This document shows positions 37,400 to 58,920 of a DNA stretch of 64,000 nucleotides, piece by piece. The translations under genes and the position numbers were made by a program. The stretch comes from Pteria penguin (lineage: Eukaryota > Mollusca > Bivalvia > Pterioida > Pteriidae): NCBI GenBank assembly GCA_035048485.1, contig CM068581.1, positions 63,899,393 through 63,963,392 of the forward strand. Reading direction: 5' to 3'. The stretch's first letter is position 1; each line of letters starts with the position of its first letter. A model generated the notes under the pieces. The model made no database searches. It was given only the letters and a program-made list of their open reading frames with translations, and was not told the DNA's origin.

Positions 37400-38860
37400 C
37401 TAACTACATTAGAAAGTTATAATCGCATTAATTTTTCAAGTAGCAATTTTTTTTTTTTTTTGTGATGTGCTGGAATGTGTTTGATGTATACATGTAACTG
37501 CAGTCAGTGATCATTCTGTGTTAAATGTAGTGATAGGAAGCAACAGCTTTAGCATAAAATTACCTATAAATCCTTGATACATGCAAAGTCAAATGCAGGA
37601 AAACGAATATAAATTTCTGATTTAATCATATAGTAAATTTTAAAATTTGTTCATGCTTTATTAGAAAGTAAGAATAACAAGCTAATAAGTGATATCGCTG
37701 CAGCATCACACATTTATTTATATATGTAACTGCAGTCACGCTGCAAAAGAAATACAATAAAGCATCAAGGTTCTTCTGAGTGGTTAAGTTTCACGTTTTG
37801 TAACCAAACTTGCTTCATTTTAACGAATAATACTGCATGAATATCAAATCATCTTCAAATTATTAAAGGAACCTTACACGCACACGAGAAGTCTAGGTAT
37901 TTATTTCATTAAAGGCACGGCAGAACGACTTAGAGTTTCACCTGGTGCAGTGTCATAGCCATCTTGAATACGAATGATGTGTCAGTCATACAAACATATT
38001 ACAAAAAACAAAAATCCGCTTAAAGAGTCAATATCCTTCCTCACAATAATAATTTTATTGAATTTCTAGACAGAGTTTTTTCCTATATTGTCAGAAAACA
38101 TATAAATAAAGACATGTATAAAATTTCAGAGTTGAAACCATTCGAACAAGTTTCATTAACGCCAGCGCGATATGAATATTACTGAATGTATATAGATTCC
38201 CCTCAACAAGCGCCTAAATTCCGATCGCTGTTTTATATGATTTAGCATCATTATTCATGTGAGCAAGGTATAACATTGAACAACATTGGGAAGTTTTTTG
38301 ACACATGTCTCAGGATAGCAAAATAGAATAATTTAAATATGATATATTGGGTTTAAAGTCATTTTAAAGGAAAAATCAATGAAAAGGGAAACTTCTATTA
38401 TATTCCATATATCGATAGCAATACGCTTTTCCAAATAGTTAATGATTATCTTTTATATATATGCATTTTCCGGTAATAAATGAAGCGTGAAAATTAGATA
38501 TTTTGAAACTATTTAAAACGTCTTTTGGATTAAAAAAATCAAATTATACGGGGAAAATAAACCTCAGTTTATCAGTGCGAAAATGTCCTTCAAATCATAT
38601 TTTTAAGTTAAGTAAGTATATTGACCGATAATTTATTTTACTTAAAATTTATTTAAATGTAGGAAAATTCGCGTTATAGGAAAAATCAAAGCAACTTCTT
38701 AGTCACTTGAACAACGAAAATTAAAACCAACATAAAGTGTCAATAAAATATAAACCCTACCTACAGTTGGGGCTCTCCTTAAGGGTCAGGTGGGCGCCTT
38801 GTTGGAAAAAATCTTGATTGCACATCTTAGGATAGAGATCTCCGTTTTGGCGACTTGATA
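37400..38860. other. AT-rich stretch without recognised gene
   Basis: No domain, SINE or transposon end identified by eye. Confidence 0.35.
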
Positions 38861-39262
38861 AGACACGGTGCAAAAACTATAAGTCGCCAAATTCTGTTTG
38901 AGCGACTTAATAAGAATATCACTATCCGTTCCAATTACCGTCACATGATTTTGCTCAGTAAGGCGGACTACCTGCTTGACAATATCATAATCTGTGACAC
39001 CATCAGCATAGACCTCATCATTACCAGACTGTTCTAGCTCTTTTCCAAGAAGGTTGAGAAATCTCCTCTTATTGTTCTGATTGGTCAGGAAAACATCTTT
39101 ATTTTTTCTGCTACTAAAAGGTGCTGTGTTTTCAAAAAGTCCTGTGTGTCTTCTAAGATGTACGGAGTCCTTTGTACTTGGGTCATCAGATTATCTATCC
39201 GTAACAACTACATGAATTGCATGATCATAAATGTTCTTTGTAAGCGATGAATTGTCAAATAA
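38861..39262 (-). pseudogene. PIN/FEN1-like nuclease-type protein remnant
   Basis: One minus frame stays open except for a single stop, giving DHAIHVVVTDR, then (after the stop) SDDPSTKDSVHLRR, then VFLTNQNNKRRFLNLL, then YADGVTDYDIVKQVV and VTVIGTDSDILIK. The order (acidic strand, STKD-H-RR, NKxxFLxLL, ADGxxDxxIV, VIGxDxDIL) follows uncharacterised PIN-like/XPG-fold proteins that are multicopy in molluscs and cnidarians. The paired acidic residues of the fold are partly kept (GTDSD) and partly changed (ADGVTDYD where the family commonly has DAD). It may be part of a mobile element. The N-terminus and everything after about 80 residues are missing. Confidence 0.5.
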
Positions 39263-39469
39263 GTCCTAATAAAAACTTAGGGAAAAATTATCTGATTGGA
39301 AATTGATTCTCCCTCGCGGTCTTCGTTGTTATGGAAAACTCAGCATAATGATAAAACATATCAGAAATAAATTACACGAACACAGGAAAACGAAAACGTT
39401 TGTTTATTGTGTTCCACATGGCGCCCCATACATGAAAAATAAGTTTAAAAAGAGAAACGTTTTATAGTG

Positions 39470-39609
39470 CAGTGGCTGATTTAGAGGGCGGACCCCCTTT
39501 TCCCCACACATTTATTACTAAAAATCAAGATTTAGCACCAAAAATGGCTGATCAGTTTGGATAATACAAATGTGGGCCCCCCTTTTCGGAAATTCTGGAT
39601 CCGCCACTG
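39470..39609. mobile_element. hAT-like MITE (CAGTGGCGGATCCAG ends), copy 1
   Basis: Ends are CAGTGGCTGATTTAG.. and ..CTGGATCCGCCACTG. The interior is a G/C homopolymer-rich arm (GGACCCCCTTTTCC, GGGCCCCCCTTTTCGG). 140 bp. Relative in opposite sense at 58921-59080. No exact 8-bp target duplication remains. Confidence 0.65.
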
Positions 39610-40289
39610 TATTGCTTTTTATAAGAAGAAAATGGCTTGGTATGAATCAAATTTTATTGAATGCAACTTTATGACACGGGTAATTTTATTTGGTCATTGA
39701 TGTTTATCTGGTACATTAGCCTGTTAAATATTGTACGTGTGAACACAGAATAGTGCAGAATGTAAACTGAGAAATTACTGGAGACATTTCCTTCTTTTTA
39801 ACTTATTCTATTGTCGAATGTTCAAATGACTCACTTCTATTTATGTATAGAATAAAATCCAAATCCCAATGGACTTCGCCGCGATTAACTGCGATCCTAA
39901 TGTTAAGAGAAGAAATAAAACGAATTCCGGCAGAGGTGATCAAAAATGAAGCGTCCTTATGACGTCATAAATTTGCTAACGTTCAACGTCGTTTCTAACT
40001 CGTAGTACACAAGCGCATGATGATAATGGATGGCGAAGCTCATTATTTATTCATCGGATAACAGAAGGATTTGCAAACATAACTTAAATATTTTTTCAGT
40101 GTATGGCCCCGTATGTGATCATGGAGCAACAAATGCAAAGGAAAATAATAATAATAGCTAGAGCTGTCCTAACGGGACAAATACGCCTCGCGGCAACAAA
40201 ATTGAAACATACAATAATTTATTCTAAGATACATCACTGGTATAAGTGTAATGGATGTTCCACATTTTGAGCTATAATCAATGAAAACA

Positions 40290-41400
40290 ACCTGGTTTGT
40301 GTGCACTCTGACCTTGACATGAGATATGATCTTGGTTCAAGTTCATTACACATATTATCTTCCTGCAACGTAACAGGAAGACGTTATGGCTCGGACAAGA
40401 GGTCTGCATAAGTGTGCAGTGTTACTTTGACCTTGTAGATATTGCCTTGGTTCAGGGTCATGTACAACAATTGTGTAAAATATTATCTCCCTCCAGAAAG
40501 AAGGAAGTTATAACTCGGACAAGAATTCTGGCTATGTATGCACTGGGATACTGACTTTGTAGATATGACCTTACTTCAAGGTTATGACACACCCTTGGAA
40601 CATGAACAACATTTATGCAAAATAATATCTCCCTCCAAAGTAAAAGGACAAGTTTTATGGGCAAACAGGTGGACAGGCACACAGGAGGACAACACACTCC
40701 GTAAAATGTTATACATCTCTGGATCATGGAAAAAAATTATGTGAAATATTATCCAGTTCCTACATAGCAGTAAGGAGCTACATATATGATCTGTACAAGG
40801 ATTTTGATCTTGCGTGCACTGTGACCTTGATTTAAGAGATATGATCTTTAGTCAGGCCATGACACACCTCTGGGTCATGGACAACAATTGTGTGAAATAT
40901 TATCCAGATCCAATCTGGAAGTAAAATGTTATAGCACGTACACGGTATTCGGCTATGTGTGCACTGTGACCTTGACCTGAAAGTTATGACCTTTTTTCGA
41001 CTTCATGTCACACCCTTGGTCATGGACAACGATTGTGTGAAATGTTATCCAGATCCAACATAGCAGTAAGGACTTATGGCATGAAGAGGGATTTTGACCA
41101 TGCATGCACTTTGACCTTGACCTTGGAGATAGGATATTTGGTCGAGATAATGACACACCCTTGAGTCATGGACAACAATTGTGTGAAATATTATCTTGGA
41201 TAATAATCCAACCTGGTAGTAAGAGGTTTTGGCCCGGACAAGGATATTTGTTATGAACTGTCACCTTGACATTGAAGATACTACCGTGTGTTAGGTCATG
41301 ACACACCCTTAGGTCATGTACAACAATTGTAAGAAATATTAACCAGATTCGACAAGGGATTAAGAAGTTATTCCCCGGACAAATGTAAACAAATGGATAG
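40290..41400 (+). repeat. Minisatellite of ~145-bp GTGACCTTGACC units
   Basis: Units contain CACTGTGACCTTGACCTGA, ATGACACACCCTTGGGTCAT, GGACAACAATTGTGTGAAAT and ATTATCCAGATCCAACATAG. Starts are near 40312, 40427, 40550, 40818, 40965, 41110 and 41262, giving a usual spacing of about 145 bp with two shortened units. Open frames across it are repeat artefacts. Confidence 0.85.
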
Positions 41401-41437
41401 ACTGACTGACTGACAGACAGGGTTTGTTTGCGGGGGT

Positions 41438-41585
41438 ATGATAATAATAATGATGATGATAATGGTAATGATAATGATGATGATGATGATGATGAACATA
41501 AATAGGTACATAAATAAAAACCGAAGAAAAAAAGAAAAAACAATCAAATTATAACACCCACCCCCCAAAAAAAAATGAAACAAAG

Positions 41586-41624
<39 letters not shown>

Positions 41625-41625
41625 A
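41438..41625. repeat. (GAT)n and (GA)n microsatellites
   Basis: Imperfect (ATG/ATA)n at 41438-41495 and a GA run at 41590-41621, separated by A-rich sequence. Confidence 0.9.
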
Positions 41626-41629
41626 AAGA

Positions 41630-43090
41630 AAAGAAAAGAAAAGGACAGAATAATCCTCTGAAAATCTAAGTTTTTGGTTTTTATTTGCTCACTAAGGTCG
41701 AATTTAAATTTCCATAATGCTAAAAATGATAAAGTCGAGTTAAAAATGACTTCATGTCAATTTAGCCGCAATTCAAATTTTTGGATTACAAAACGATAAA
41801 ATCCGGCAATATATATTTTTTAATTTCTATATATAAACAATAATAGACAAACATACAAACTTAGATAGATAAATATATACAACAACAGACATACATATAT
41901 TATATGACAGTACACAAGACAACTTTTATTCTTTCACTCATTCACTTATCCATTGTAATGTATTCATACATTTATATGTATAGATTGATAGTGACAACAA
42001 CTATTCACATAATGTACAAAGATACAAAGAGGTATAAAGATTATACCAGTATATCGTTGAATGAAATATCAATAATTATTAGCATTTTGTACAAAAATAG
42101 TGAGAATGTAGATAAAAAATACCTGTTTGTAGGAATATATACATTAAAGTATTATACATGTATACAATCCTTTATTCATTCGGGTATATAATAATAGAAA
42201 TTGTATTGTTAAATACAGGTATAGAATTTTACGGAAAAATGTATGTATCAGATTAGTATTAGTTTTTTTTTTTCCAAATATTCCATTGCCTGTCAAATTT
42301 CTCCAGATTTTCTTTCCTCATGTACATATATTTTTCACAGTCAGAATAATTAGATAATCATGTCCTAAAACCATTGAAATTTATATTGGCACTTTGCCTT
42401 GATTTTGAATAAATGAAATATTTAAGCAACACAATAATTAAGTTTAATGTATTGAAACTGTGTTGATGGATTCAAAAAAGTATATTAGAGGGTGTCAAGA
42501 AAATGCTAGTATCTGTATTAAAGGGACAAAGTCCGAGACTGGAAAATTTTAGCATGAAAAGGATAAATTATGACAATGTATTATTTTTCCTGTATTTCAT
42601 AAATTATAAACTTTGCGTTAATTGCAAATTTTAAAATTAAAATCCCTCAATGTTTTCGTAGAATAAAAGTAATTGAGTCGAATAAAATTCGGTTGGTATC
42701 AATTCCCCAAATAAGGCGATGCTCCGCCCATAATCACGCGCTTGCGCGGATATTCACTGTAGAAAACAACCACAATGGTTCACATGGAGGAATACGAGAG
42801 GAGCACGAGAAAAGAAAAAGTGTGGTAGAAAATAACTATACACAGACTCAGAGGCCAAAAACGAAAAGTGGAACAAATGTTAGAATCGGGTAAAGCTCGA
42901 GTTTCATTGTCACGTGATTTCCACTGACCGACCTCATCAATATTCAAGGAGTTGGCCTAGTTATGTTGCAAATTTAAAACGGGCATATCTCGTTAACAAC
43001 ATCGACTTTGGTTCCGATACTTTTTACACATCTAAGATAATATATTAACAATCGATTGCCGTTTAAGAAATCCGTTTACATTTTTCATAC
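41630..43090. other. Non-coding stretch
   Basis: AT-rich to 42690, then a slightly GC-richer patch (42690-42900). No domain was recognised there. Confidence 0.35.
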
Positions 43091-43094
43091 TTTT

Positions 43095-43380
43095 CCTGAC
43101 TTTAATCGGACCATGCTCCATTAAGTCTTACCAAGTGATTAAATTCTGACAACACAGATCTTACAGATGTACAGTTCACCAATAAATGTGTGATAGTCTC
43201 TGATTCTTTTCTACAAATGTTGCATAGATAGGAATCTCTTATTATAAAGGTGAATAGCAATGTATTTGTGGAGAGTGTTCTGTATATTAATGAAACCATC
43301 TCAGTTTAGTATCATGCGTAATTCCAAAAGGGAGTGAATAGGTTTGTTTCCAAAAGTCAGACGGTATGTTCACTAAGTTC
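43095..43380 (-). pseudogene. LINE ORF2 C-terminal remnant
   Basis: Minus frames read WKQTYSLPFGITHDTKLRWF, then after a frameshift STNTLLFTFIIRDSYLCNIC and ESETITHLLVNC. The CxxC..H..C finger and preceding KLRWFhyril-style segment are typical of the end of non-LTR retrotransposon ORF2. It is immediately outside arm A. Confidence 0.6.
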
Positions 43381-43469
43381 ACACCAGGTTCATTTTACCA
43401 CTTGAACTCACGCTTGGAGTTTTATAAAGAGATTTGGTGAAAGCTTCGTGCATGTATTTACATCTTCAA

Positions 43470-44179
43470 TCCCACAATATTGATATTGGTCAAAAGACTC
43501 ACTTCACATACAAAGTCCACTGCATCATCTTGTACGATCCAGGTAATGGAACGCTCCCGAGGAACTAGAAGGGAGTAAGGGTCTGTTGTTCCGTTAGCTA
43601 CAACCGCTGTAAATGTAAAACCTTGCAATGATTAACCCCGTATAATATATAAGTTTCATATGTTCACAATCGCTACGATGATCTCAAACAGAATATGATG
43701 CACCGCTTTGCAGAAAGATCCATGACGTTCTGAGTGTGATTATATGACTGTTCGGAAAATCCTATTATGACATCACCTTCTCCATTTATGTACATTTCTG
43801 TGTGAATTGAGACCTTCACAGAATTTGACATAGAACTGTTGCGACGGGTGTTGCATGCAAACAGGAGACGTTCACTCTCCCTAGCACCTGGTCTCAACCC
43901 GAAGTGTTGTATTTTCCAAGGTTTGCAACAGTTGAAATGGGACTATTTTATAATTTAACCTCCTCTTTTAGACTTCGACACTGGATAACTGATCGGTACT
44001 GCTTCTTTGTTTATTATAATATGTACTATCTCTGTTCGTAGTCGTACATTAATTCTATTTGTGTGTGTGTGTGGGGGGGGGGGATGGGGGATGTTAAAGA
44101 TTAAGTTCTAACTATGTAAATATGAAAAAAGAAAACGATTTATTGTATTCAACAATTTCAGCAGTAAAGGGACCCAGAC
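43470..44179 (+). promoter_or_regulatory. 5' flank of MCT gene A, split by repeat R3
   Basis: Blocks shared with gene B: ACAATATTGATATTGG, GTAATGGAACGCTCCCGAGG, CCCCGTATAATATATAAG (a TATA-like string at about 43637-43652) and TGTACTATCTCTG. Repeat R3 (about 43660-44010) interrupts them. A poly-G tract (44072-44084) and ACAATTTCAG|CAGTAAAG precede the ATG. Confidence 0.4.
43830..44010 (+). repeat. Dispersed repeat R3, copy upstream of MCT gene A
   Basis: Contains GTTGCGACGGGTGTTGCATG, CAAACAGGAGACGTTCACTC and TTTTAGACTTCGACACTGG, reverse of 20640-20870. It probably belongs to an insertion of about 350 bp (43660-44010) that separates conserved promoter blocks. Confidence 0.6.
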
Positions 44180-53524
<9,345 letters not shown>

Positions 53525-54238
53525 TTTTGGATACACTTTTCTTTTCATGTTGTACAAATTGAGTACGTTATGCCTGTTTGTGTATTATAATGTGTCTCAT
53601 CTAAAGTTGCCATCCACTTTCTCTAATGAGTGTTTGCGACAGATAATACAGTTATAAATTTGCTATTTCGATTTTTTTGCATAAATTATCCCTTTCGTAA
53701 AAATACATCTTAAAAAGTAATATTTCGCTTATTTTTGACCGGATTGCAGAGCAAGACTGGATTATGTATTGGCAATGTACGCCTGTCCGTGATCTTTGCA
53801 TAGAATTAATGATACTTCTTATTGCAAACTTGTCATTCGACTTAATTTTTTGTTTGAGTGATATGGGTTTTAATGTTGATATTATCTGCTTTGCAATCCG
53901 GTTACAGCGTCCTTGATGATTCCTTGTAATTTTATATGAAATTTTATCCATTGCTTGTTAACAAAATTAGGTCAACAAAAAGAAATGAATATATACAATC
54001 AGTATGGAAACAGGAAGAACATACCACAATAAAAAAGAAGTAACACCGGGATGCTGAAGACAATACCTTATATTTCCTATGGAGATTTTCAACGGAATTT
54101 ATAATACTGGGGACTGTTGCCGAAGGTTACAATACATTTACTTACAGATCTGATACACTGTTAATCTTCCAAATGGAGGCACAATGGTTATAATAAAACA
54201 GGAATACTGAATGCCACACATTATCGGGCTATCTAAAA

Positions 54239-54264
54239 TAGGGTTAGGGTTAACCCTAACCCTA
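54239..54264. repeat. Interstitial telomere-motif palindrome
   Basis: A perfect 26-bp palindrome made of two TTAGGG-type units meeting two CCCTAA units: TAGGGTTAGGGT joined to its reverse complement around a central TTAA. No longer telomeric array adjoins it. Confidence 0.9.
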
Positions 54265-54307
54265 AAATTCATTACTCTGCCATGTATCCTTTGACATAAA
54301 AATCGTT

Positions 54308-54340
54308 TTGATCACCCGATAAAGGCAAAAAGCCGAAATT
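54308..54340 (+). repeat. CCGATAAAGGC..GCCGAAA core (ribozyme-like motif)
   Basis: CCCGATAAAGGC, loop AAAAA, GCCGAAAT gives a 3-bp stem between CGATAA and GAAA. Related to the core at 16279-16304 (minus). CCCGATAA (54315-54322) is also complementary to TTATCGGG at 54221-54228. Confidence 0.35.
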
Positions 54341-54470
54341 TTCTGATATTGAGTGTTTCTGTTTAATTACATTTACTTATATTTACTCATCTTTTATTAT
54401 ATTGCTGTAGAAAAAGTATGATATCCGTATTTATCAAATATACATAACATTGATTGTTACTTTCTGATTT

Positions 54471-54473
<3 letters not shown>

Positions 54474-54526
<53 letters not shown>
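54474..54526. repeat. (TA)n microsatellite
   Basis: About 26 TA units, next to an R1 scrap at 54530-54575. It coincides with the right edge of arm A. Confidence 0.95.
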
Positions 54527-54530
<4 letters not shown>

Positions 54531-54788
54531 GCACCATATGCGCATTTCGACAACTCTTCAGTGAATCTCAAGTCCTAAGTAAGTGCATGTAAATCAGTGT
54601 CATATATAAATACCTTTATTGCTTTATATTAGGTATGCTACCTTATACTTGAATAGAGTCCATGCACAAAATGCATATCGTATATTCTTTATTACTGTGG
54701 CATGCAACTCTAAATTTCCCAATTTATACACACACGCACAAAATAAAAACGTAGTGATTGGTACAATTATATAAATCTGTGGTTTAGA

Positions 54789-54895
54789 ATTTTGAGAATT
54801 TCAATCATTCGGCCACGAGCATCACTGAAGTGCGTATATGGTGCACAAAATCAAAAGGTATATATGTTCTATATAATAGAATTCTATATAATATA
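54789..54895 (+). repeat. 5'-truncated R1 insertion
   Basis: Starts in the middle of R1 (TTTTGAGAATTTCAATCATT) and ends with its 3' part. It is absent from the same place in copy 1 (about 32430). Confidence 0.65.
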
Positions 54896-55149
54896 ATTCT
54901 TTATAATAATAAAAATATACGAATGAAAAAAACAGGCTGTGGAAGAATTAACTTAATGTACTACTCAAAATTTGATAAGGTTCATTGCAATCTGAAACTC
55001 ATACAGCTTATGATATATTAAGATTTATTTGTTTTGTTTATTTGATAAAATCAATTCATTAGTCATCCGAATTAATTTATTGAACTAGGACATACAACAC
55101 ATGTACGGATATCTAACCAAAAAGTAAGAAAATGATTTATAATGCTGGT

Positions 55150-55638
55150 GTATATGCCAGGAGTCCTGCCATTCGTGTGACGAATAATCACGTCAGAAAT
55201 CAACTACGTTAGGTCCAAGACCATATGCAATGGAGAAATCACTATTAAACCCCGGTTCTGTTTATTGCTTACTCAAGAGTTTATCTAGATTTCACAGAGT
55301 GTACAAAAGTCCAAATAAACGTTTTGCACCTGCTTGCATCTCCGAGCACGACAGTTAGGGTAGAGGGTCTGTCATGGTATGGAAAGAAATGTGTCAACGG
55401 GAAAATAAGTGACCTTCAAATTGTTGATAACGTTACCTAAATAATAGAAAGGTATTTCACGAGATTCTTGTAGAACCACGTGCATGATGAAGTGGGTCCA
55501 GACTTTATTTTAATTCATAATAATCCTTATCCACACACGGATAGCCGCACTAACCAATACTTTGCACGTGAAATGATTGAGCCCTTACGTAGTCCTCCTA
55601 GATGCCGGAACCCGAGTTCAATTGAAGATATCTAGGAC
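55150..55638 (+). pseudogene. Tc1/mariner transposase remnant, copy 2
   Basis: Duplicate of 32700-33215 with the same order of motifs and the same damage. Its end is cut by the R1 insertion at 55639. Confidence 0.7.
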
Positions 55639-56207
55639 ATCACACTAAAACTAAGGAGTATCTCCACCGTGCATAGCTCTGTCCTTAGATAGATTTTTTG
55701 GTTCACTTTTCGGTCATTGTAGCTTCTTATCTGCTCTTCATATTTTATATATTTTGAGAACTCCAATCTTTCGGCTACGAGCATCACTGAAGAGACACAG
55801 CTTGTCGAAATGCGCATATTGTGCACAAAATTAAAAGGTATATATGTTCTATATTTATTATAACCACTAGGCCGGTGTCACTGCTGTTGGACTGACAGTT
55901 CCCGAGGGCATCATAAGTCTAGTTTTCAGTGCTTTTGTACTGACTTGAAATATATACTCCAAATTTTCAGTCATCAAATTAAGTAAATCACTCTAAAACT
56001 AAGTAGTATCTCCCTCATACATAGCTCTGTCCTTAGATAGATTCTTTGGTTCACTTTTCGGTCATTTTAGCTTCAACACTGCTCTTCATATTTTTATATA
56101 TTTTGAGAACTTCAACCATTCGGCTTCGAGCATCACTGAAGAGATATAACTTGTCGAAATGCGCATATTGTGCACAAAATTAAAAGGTATATATGTTCTA
56201 TATTTAT
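55639..56207 (+). mobile_element. Composite insertion: two R1 units flanking 130 bp
   Basis: R1 at 55640-55855 and again at 55990-56207 with a non-R1 segment between. Copy 1 of the duplication reads straight through (GGACATGATTTAGAGGG at about 33194), so this whole block is an insertion. Confidence 0.75.
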
Positions 56208-56535
56208 GATTTAGAGGGTCATATTGAAAAAGCACTTCTACAAATTCCGTCTACTCACGAATTTTCAAGCTTTCTCGCTTAGATTTATAGTCATGCCCTA
56301 AGTTAAATAATTCAACTGAAATGCCTAATCGATTTTACCAAATACACAGTACAAAAAAAATTAATATATCATAAATTGTTCAGTGTTAACATAAACAATA
56401 AAATTCCAGATCACAAAATACACAAGTATCTAAATAAAATCTTTCAATGTCTCCGATCATTTGCGCAATATCTTACTTATTATTTTTCATCACCTTAGAG
56501 TGACAAAAATGCACCAATCATTATTATCTTTTTTT

Positions 56536-56536
<1 letters not shown>

Positions 56537-56597
<61 letters not shown>
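56537..56597 (+). repeat. Poly-T tract (duplicate)
   Basis: About 61 T, counterpart of 33561-33598. Confidence 0.95.
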
Positions 56598-56598
<1 letters not shown>

Positions 56599-58758
56599 TT
56601 TTTGCAAAAAAACTCTGTGTAAATTTAAAAATTCACAGTTGCATGCTAAAATAATAAAGAATATACAATATGCATTTTGAGCATGAACACATATGGGTAT
56701 ACACTAGCATACACAATATAAAGATGTAAAGGTATTAACGTACGACACCTCATTTGCATGCATCTAGGCCATGAGCATTACTGAATGCATCAGACTGATT
56801 CCTTCACCAGATATGTAAAATGATCAGCCTTTGACGTAAAACAATAACAAATTTATCGATCTGATATTCTTAAACAACATAATTTGTTCTCGCTGCTTTA
56901 ATATTTTTTCAAAGATAAAAAGCAGCAAAACTAATAGTTTTGTTTAAAGTTTATAGTAAGCGTCAATTTAAATCAGCCCGTCATTATCTAGTAATCTATC
57001 TTAAGTTTCCGCTGCATCATTGGTGCTAAATAAATAAAAGGATCTGATATATGACCTCATATGTTGATCTGTAACTAACAATATATTTTTCAGGATGAAT
57101 AAATTCAATACTTTTAGTGGAATAAATATATCTATGGCATCTGTAAATCATAACTTGTTTTATTAAATATCTTCATTCGTTTTACACGTGTAAGAAAATG
57201 GGCAATATTACACTTGCTACATTTTTATGTATACTCGAAATAAATAACATTTTAGGGTAATTTATTTTTAGATGTATGCTAAAGTTTAGCTTGAAAGTTT
57301 CAGATACTAGTTATAAAATGCAATAACATTGCCTGTTGGGTCTTTACATTCATGACACGTTTCGATTGATCGATGATATAGATGGGATGGGAAAATGTGT
57401 ATAGGGTGTACTTTAACTTGCTTCTTCAGTTTTCAACAGTTTAACAAGAAGTTGCCTTTGACAATCAGGGATGTTTAAATACAAAATATACTTACAACAT
57501 TTTTATGATTGTTCGGCAGTTGACACCTATTGCTCCTCAATTTCACTTCATCAAAATTTGCAATATAATCATCATCATCATGATTAGTGAAGCCCATCGC
57601 AAATGACTAAGTTCGAATTAATCAAATTGCGTTGTTTGCAATTTTCGCATCTATAATTTATCGGGAAATATTTTTATCATGTAAATCATAATCATATCAT
57701 TAGAATATTCATTTTGTTTTCTTCTCATTTCTTCAATTTCATTTCATTTGGAGTAGAAATAAGGAAATTAGGGCAATTTGAAAATAGCTAAAATTATTAA
57801 AATTTCTAACGATACCGCGGCGGTACAGCGAGATGTTTATTTTGCCTTATAATTGACGACGCGCTTAGAATCAATGAGCATAAAAGCGATATGTTCACTG
57901 GCGTTGTTCGGGGTCATGGTTGTTTCAAATCCAGTGAAGTGAGGTTTTTCAGGTAGATCCGTCCATTACCTGTAAACAGCTGATCGCCGAAGCGAAAACG
58001 ATGGGCGATGCGGGCTTACATAAGTTTTTTAAATATATAATTTTCAGGTTTAATTTATTTCTACCGGCCCATAATATGCGATAAATATGTTTACCCGATT
58101 CATTTGATACCATTTTATGAAAATATACAAAGAAATGACTACAAACATTTGAAAATAAAAGATAGCGTCTTCCTCTTTGCCAAAACAACGCTCCGCCATA
58201 TTGTTTTCACGAGTCATTTGATTACATCGACATATATATTAAACGATCGTTTATAAAGTTCTTAAATAAGAGAACACATAACGAAAACAATGTCTATAGA
58301 AGTAATTATGATGATCTTATTTGTGAAAAAAATTTCCCCGTAGCTATTATTTACAAAGTTTTATTTCTCAAAAGTTTCATTTCACCATTCATGATGTAAT
58401 TTAAAGCACGGCGTGGGCGCGTTGGTTAATACTCACCATATTTTTACATTCGAATGGATAATTATTGGTATTTACATTAATTAAATATTTGACGATTTCA
58501 TATAGTTTATTGTAATTTTGTAGCTTTATTAATACGATTTTACACGTGTTTCCTCTGACTCGGAGCGACGTCCACGTATTGTCGAATAGAATTATGTACA
58601 GAAATACACATGTAAATGTATTAAATATCAAGACATATATTGTGCGATAAAATAAGACATTATTTCATTATTTAGTTTAAATTGACCCCACTGATTACAA
58701 CTTCAGACTTACATTTGAATTGCAGATAAGTCTAGACCTCTGCAATAGGAAGGTGAGA

Positions 58759-58791
58759 GGGTGGGGGGAGGGGAGGGGGTGGGGTAGGGGG
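58759..58791 (+). other. G-quadruplex-forming tract
   Basis: At least five runs of three or more G separated by single A, T or TA within 33 bp, on the plus strand. No gene context. Confidence 0.7.
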
Positions 58792-58920
58792 TGTTACTTT
58801 ATTTATATTTAAGGAAGACATTTTTTTTTTTTTTGTTAAAGCAAAATGACAAGACTAAGAGCCTATTTTGATTCAAATGATTTGGTTTTAATCCTCTTTA
58901 ATTAATTTTGGTATTTATAT

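Noticed and set aside
40538..41589. Several open frames in the 40.5-41.6 kb region
   Set aside because: They run through minisatellite and microsatellite units and differ between units.
42773..42817. Short frame MVHMEEYERS.. in a GC-richer patch
   Set aside because: It stops after about 15 codons and no domain or splice partner was recognised.
43490..43590. Possible upstream part of the LINE remnant
   Set aside because: This segment aligns with the 5' flank of MCT gene B (24205-24330) and belongs to the duplication, not to the LINE.
54221..54322. TTATCGGG / CCCGATAA as ends of a small transposon around the telomere motif
   Set aside because: Only eight bases pair, no target duplication is visible, and the flanks partly match arm B.
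58050..58198. 49-codon minus frame MAERCFGKEEDAIF.. with a possible membrane helix
   Set aside because: No homology recognised, inside a repeat-derived insertion, and of a length expected by chance.
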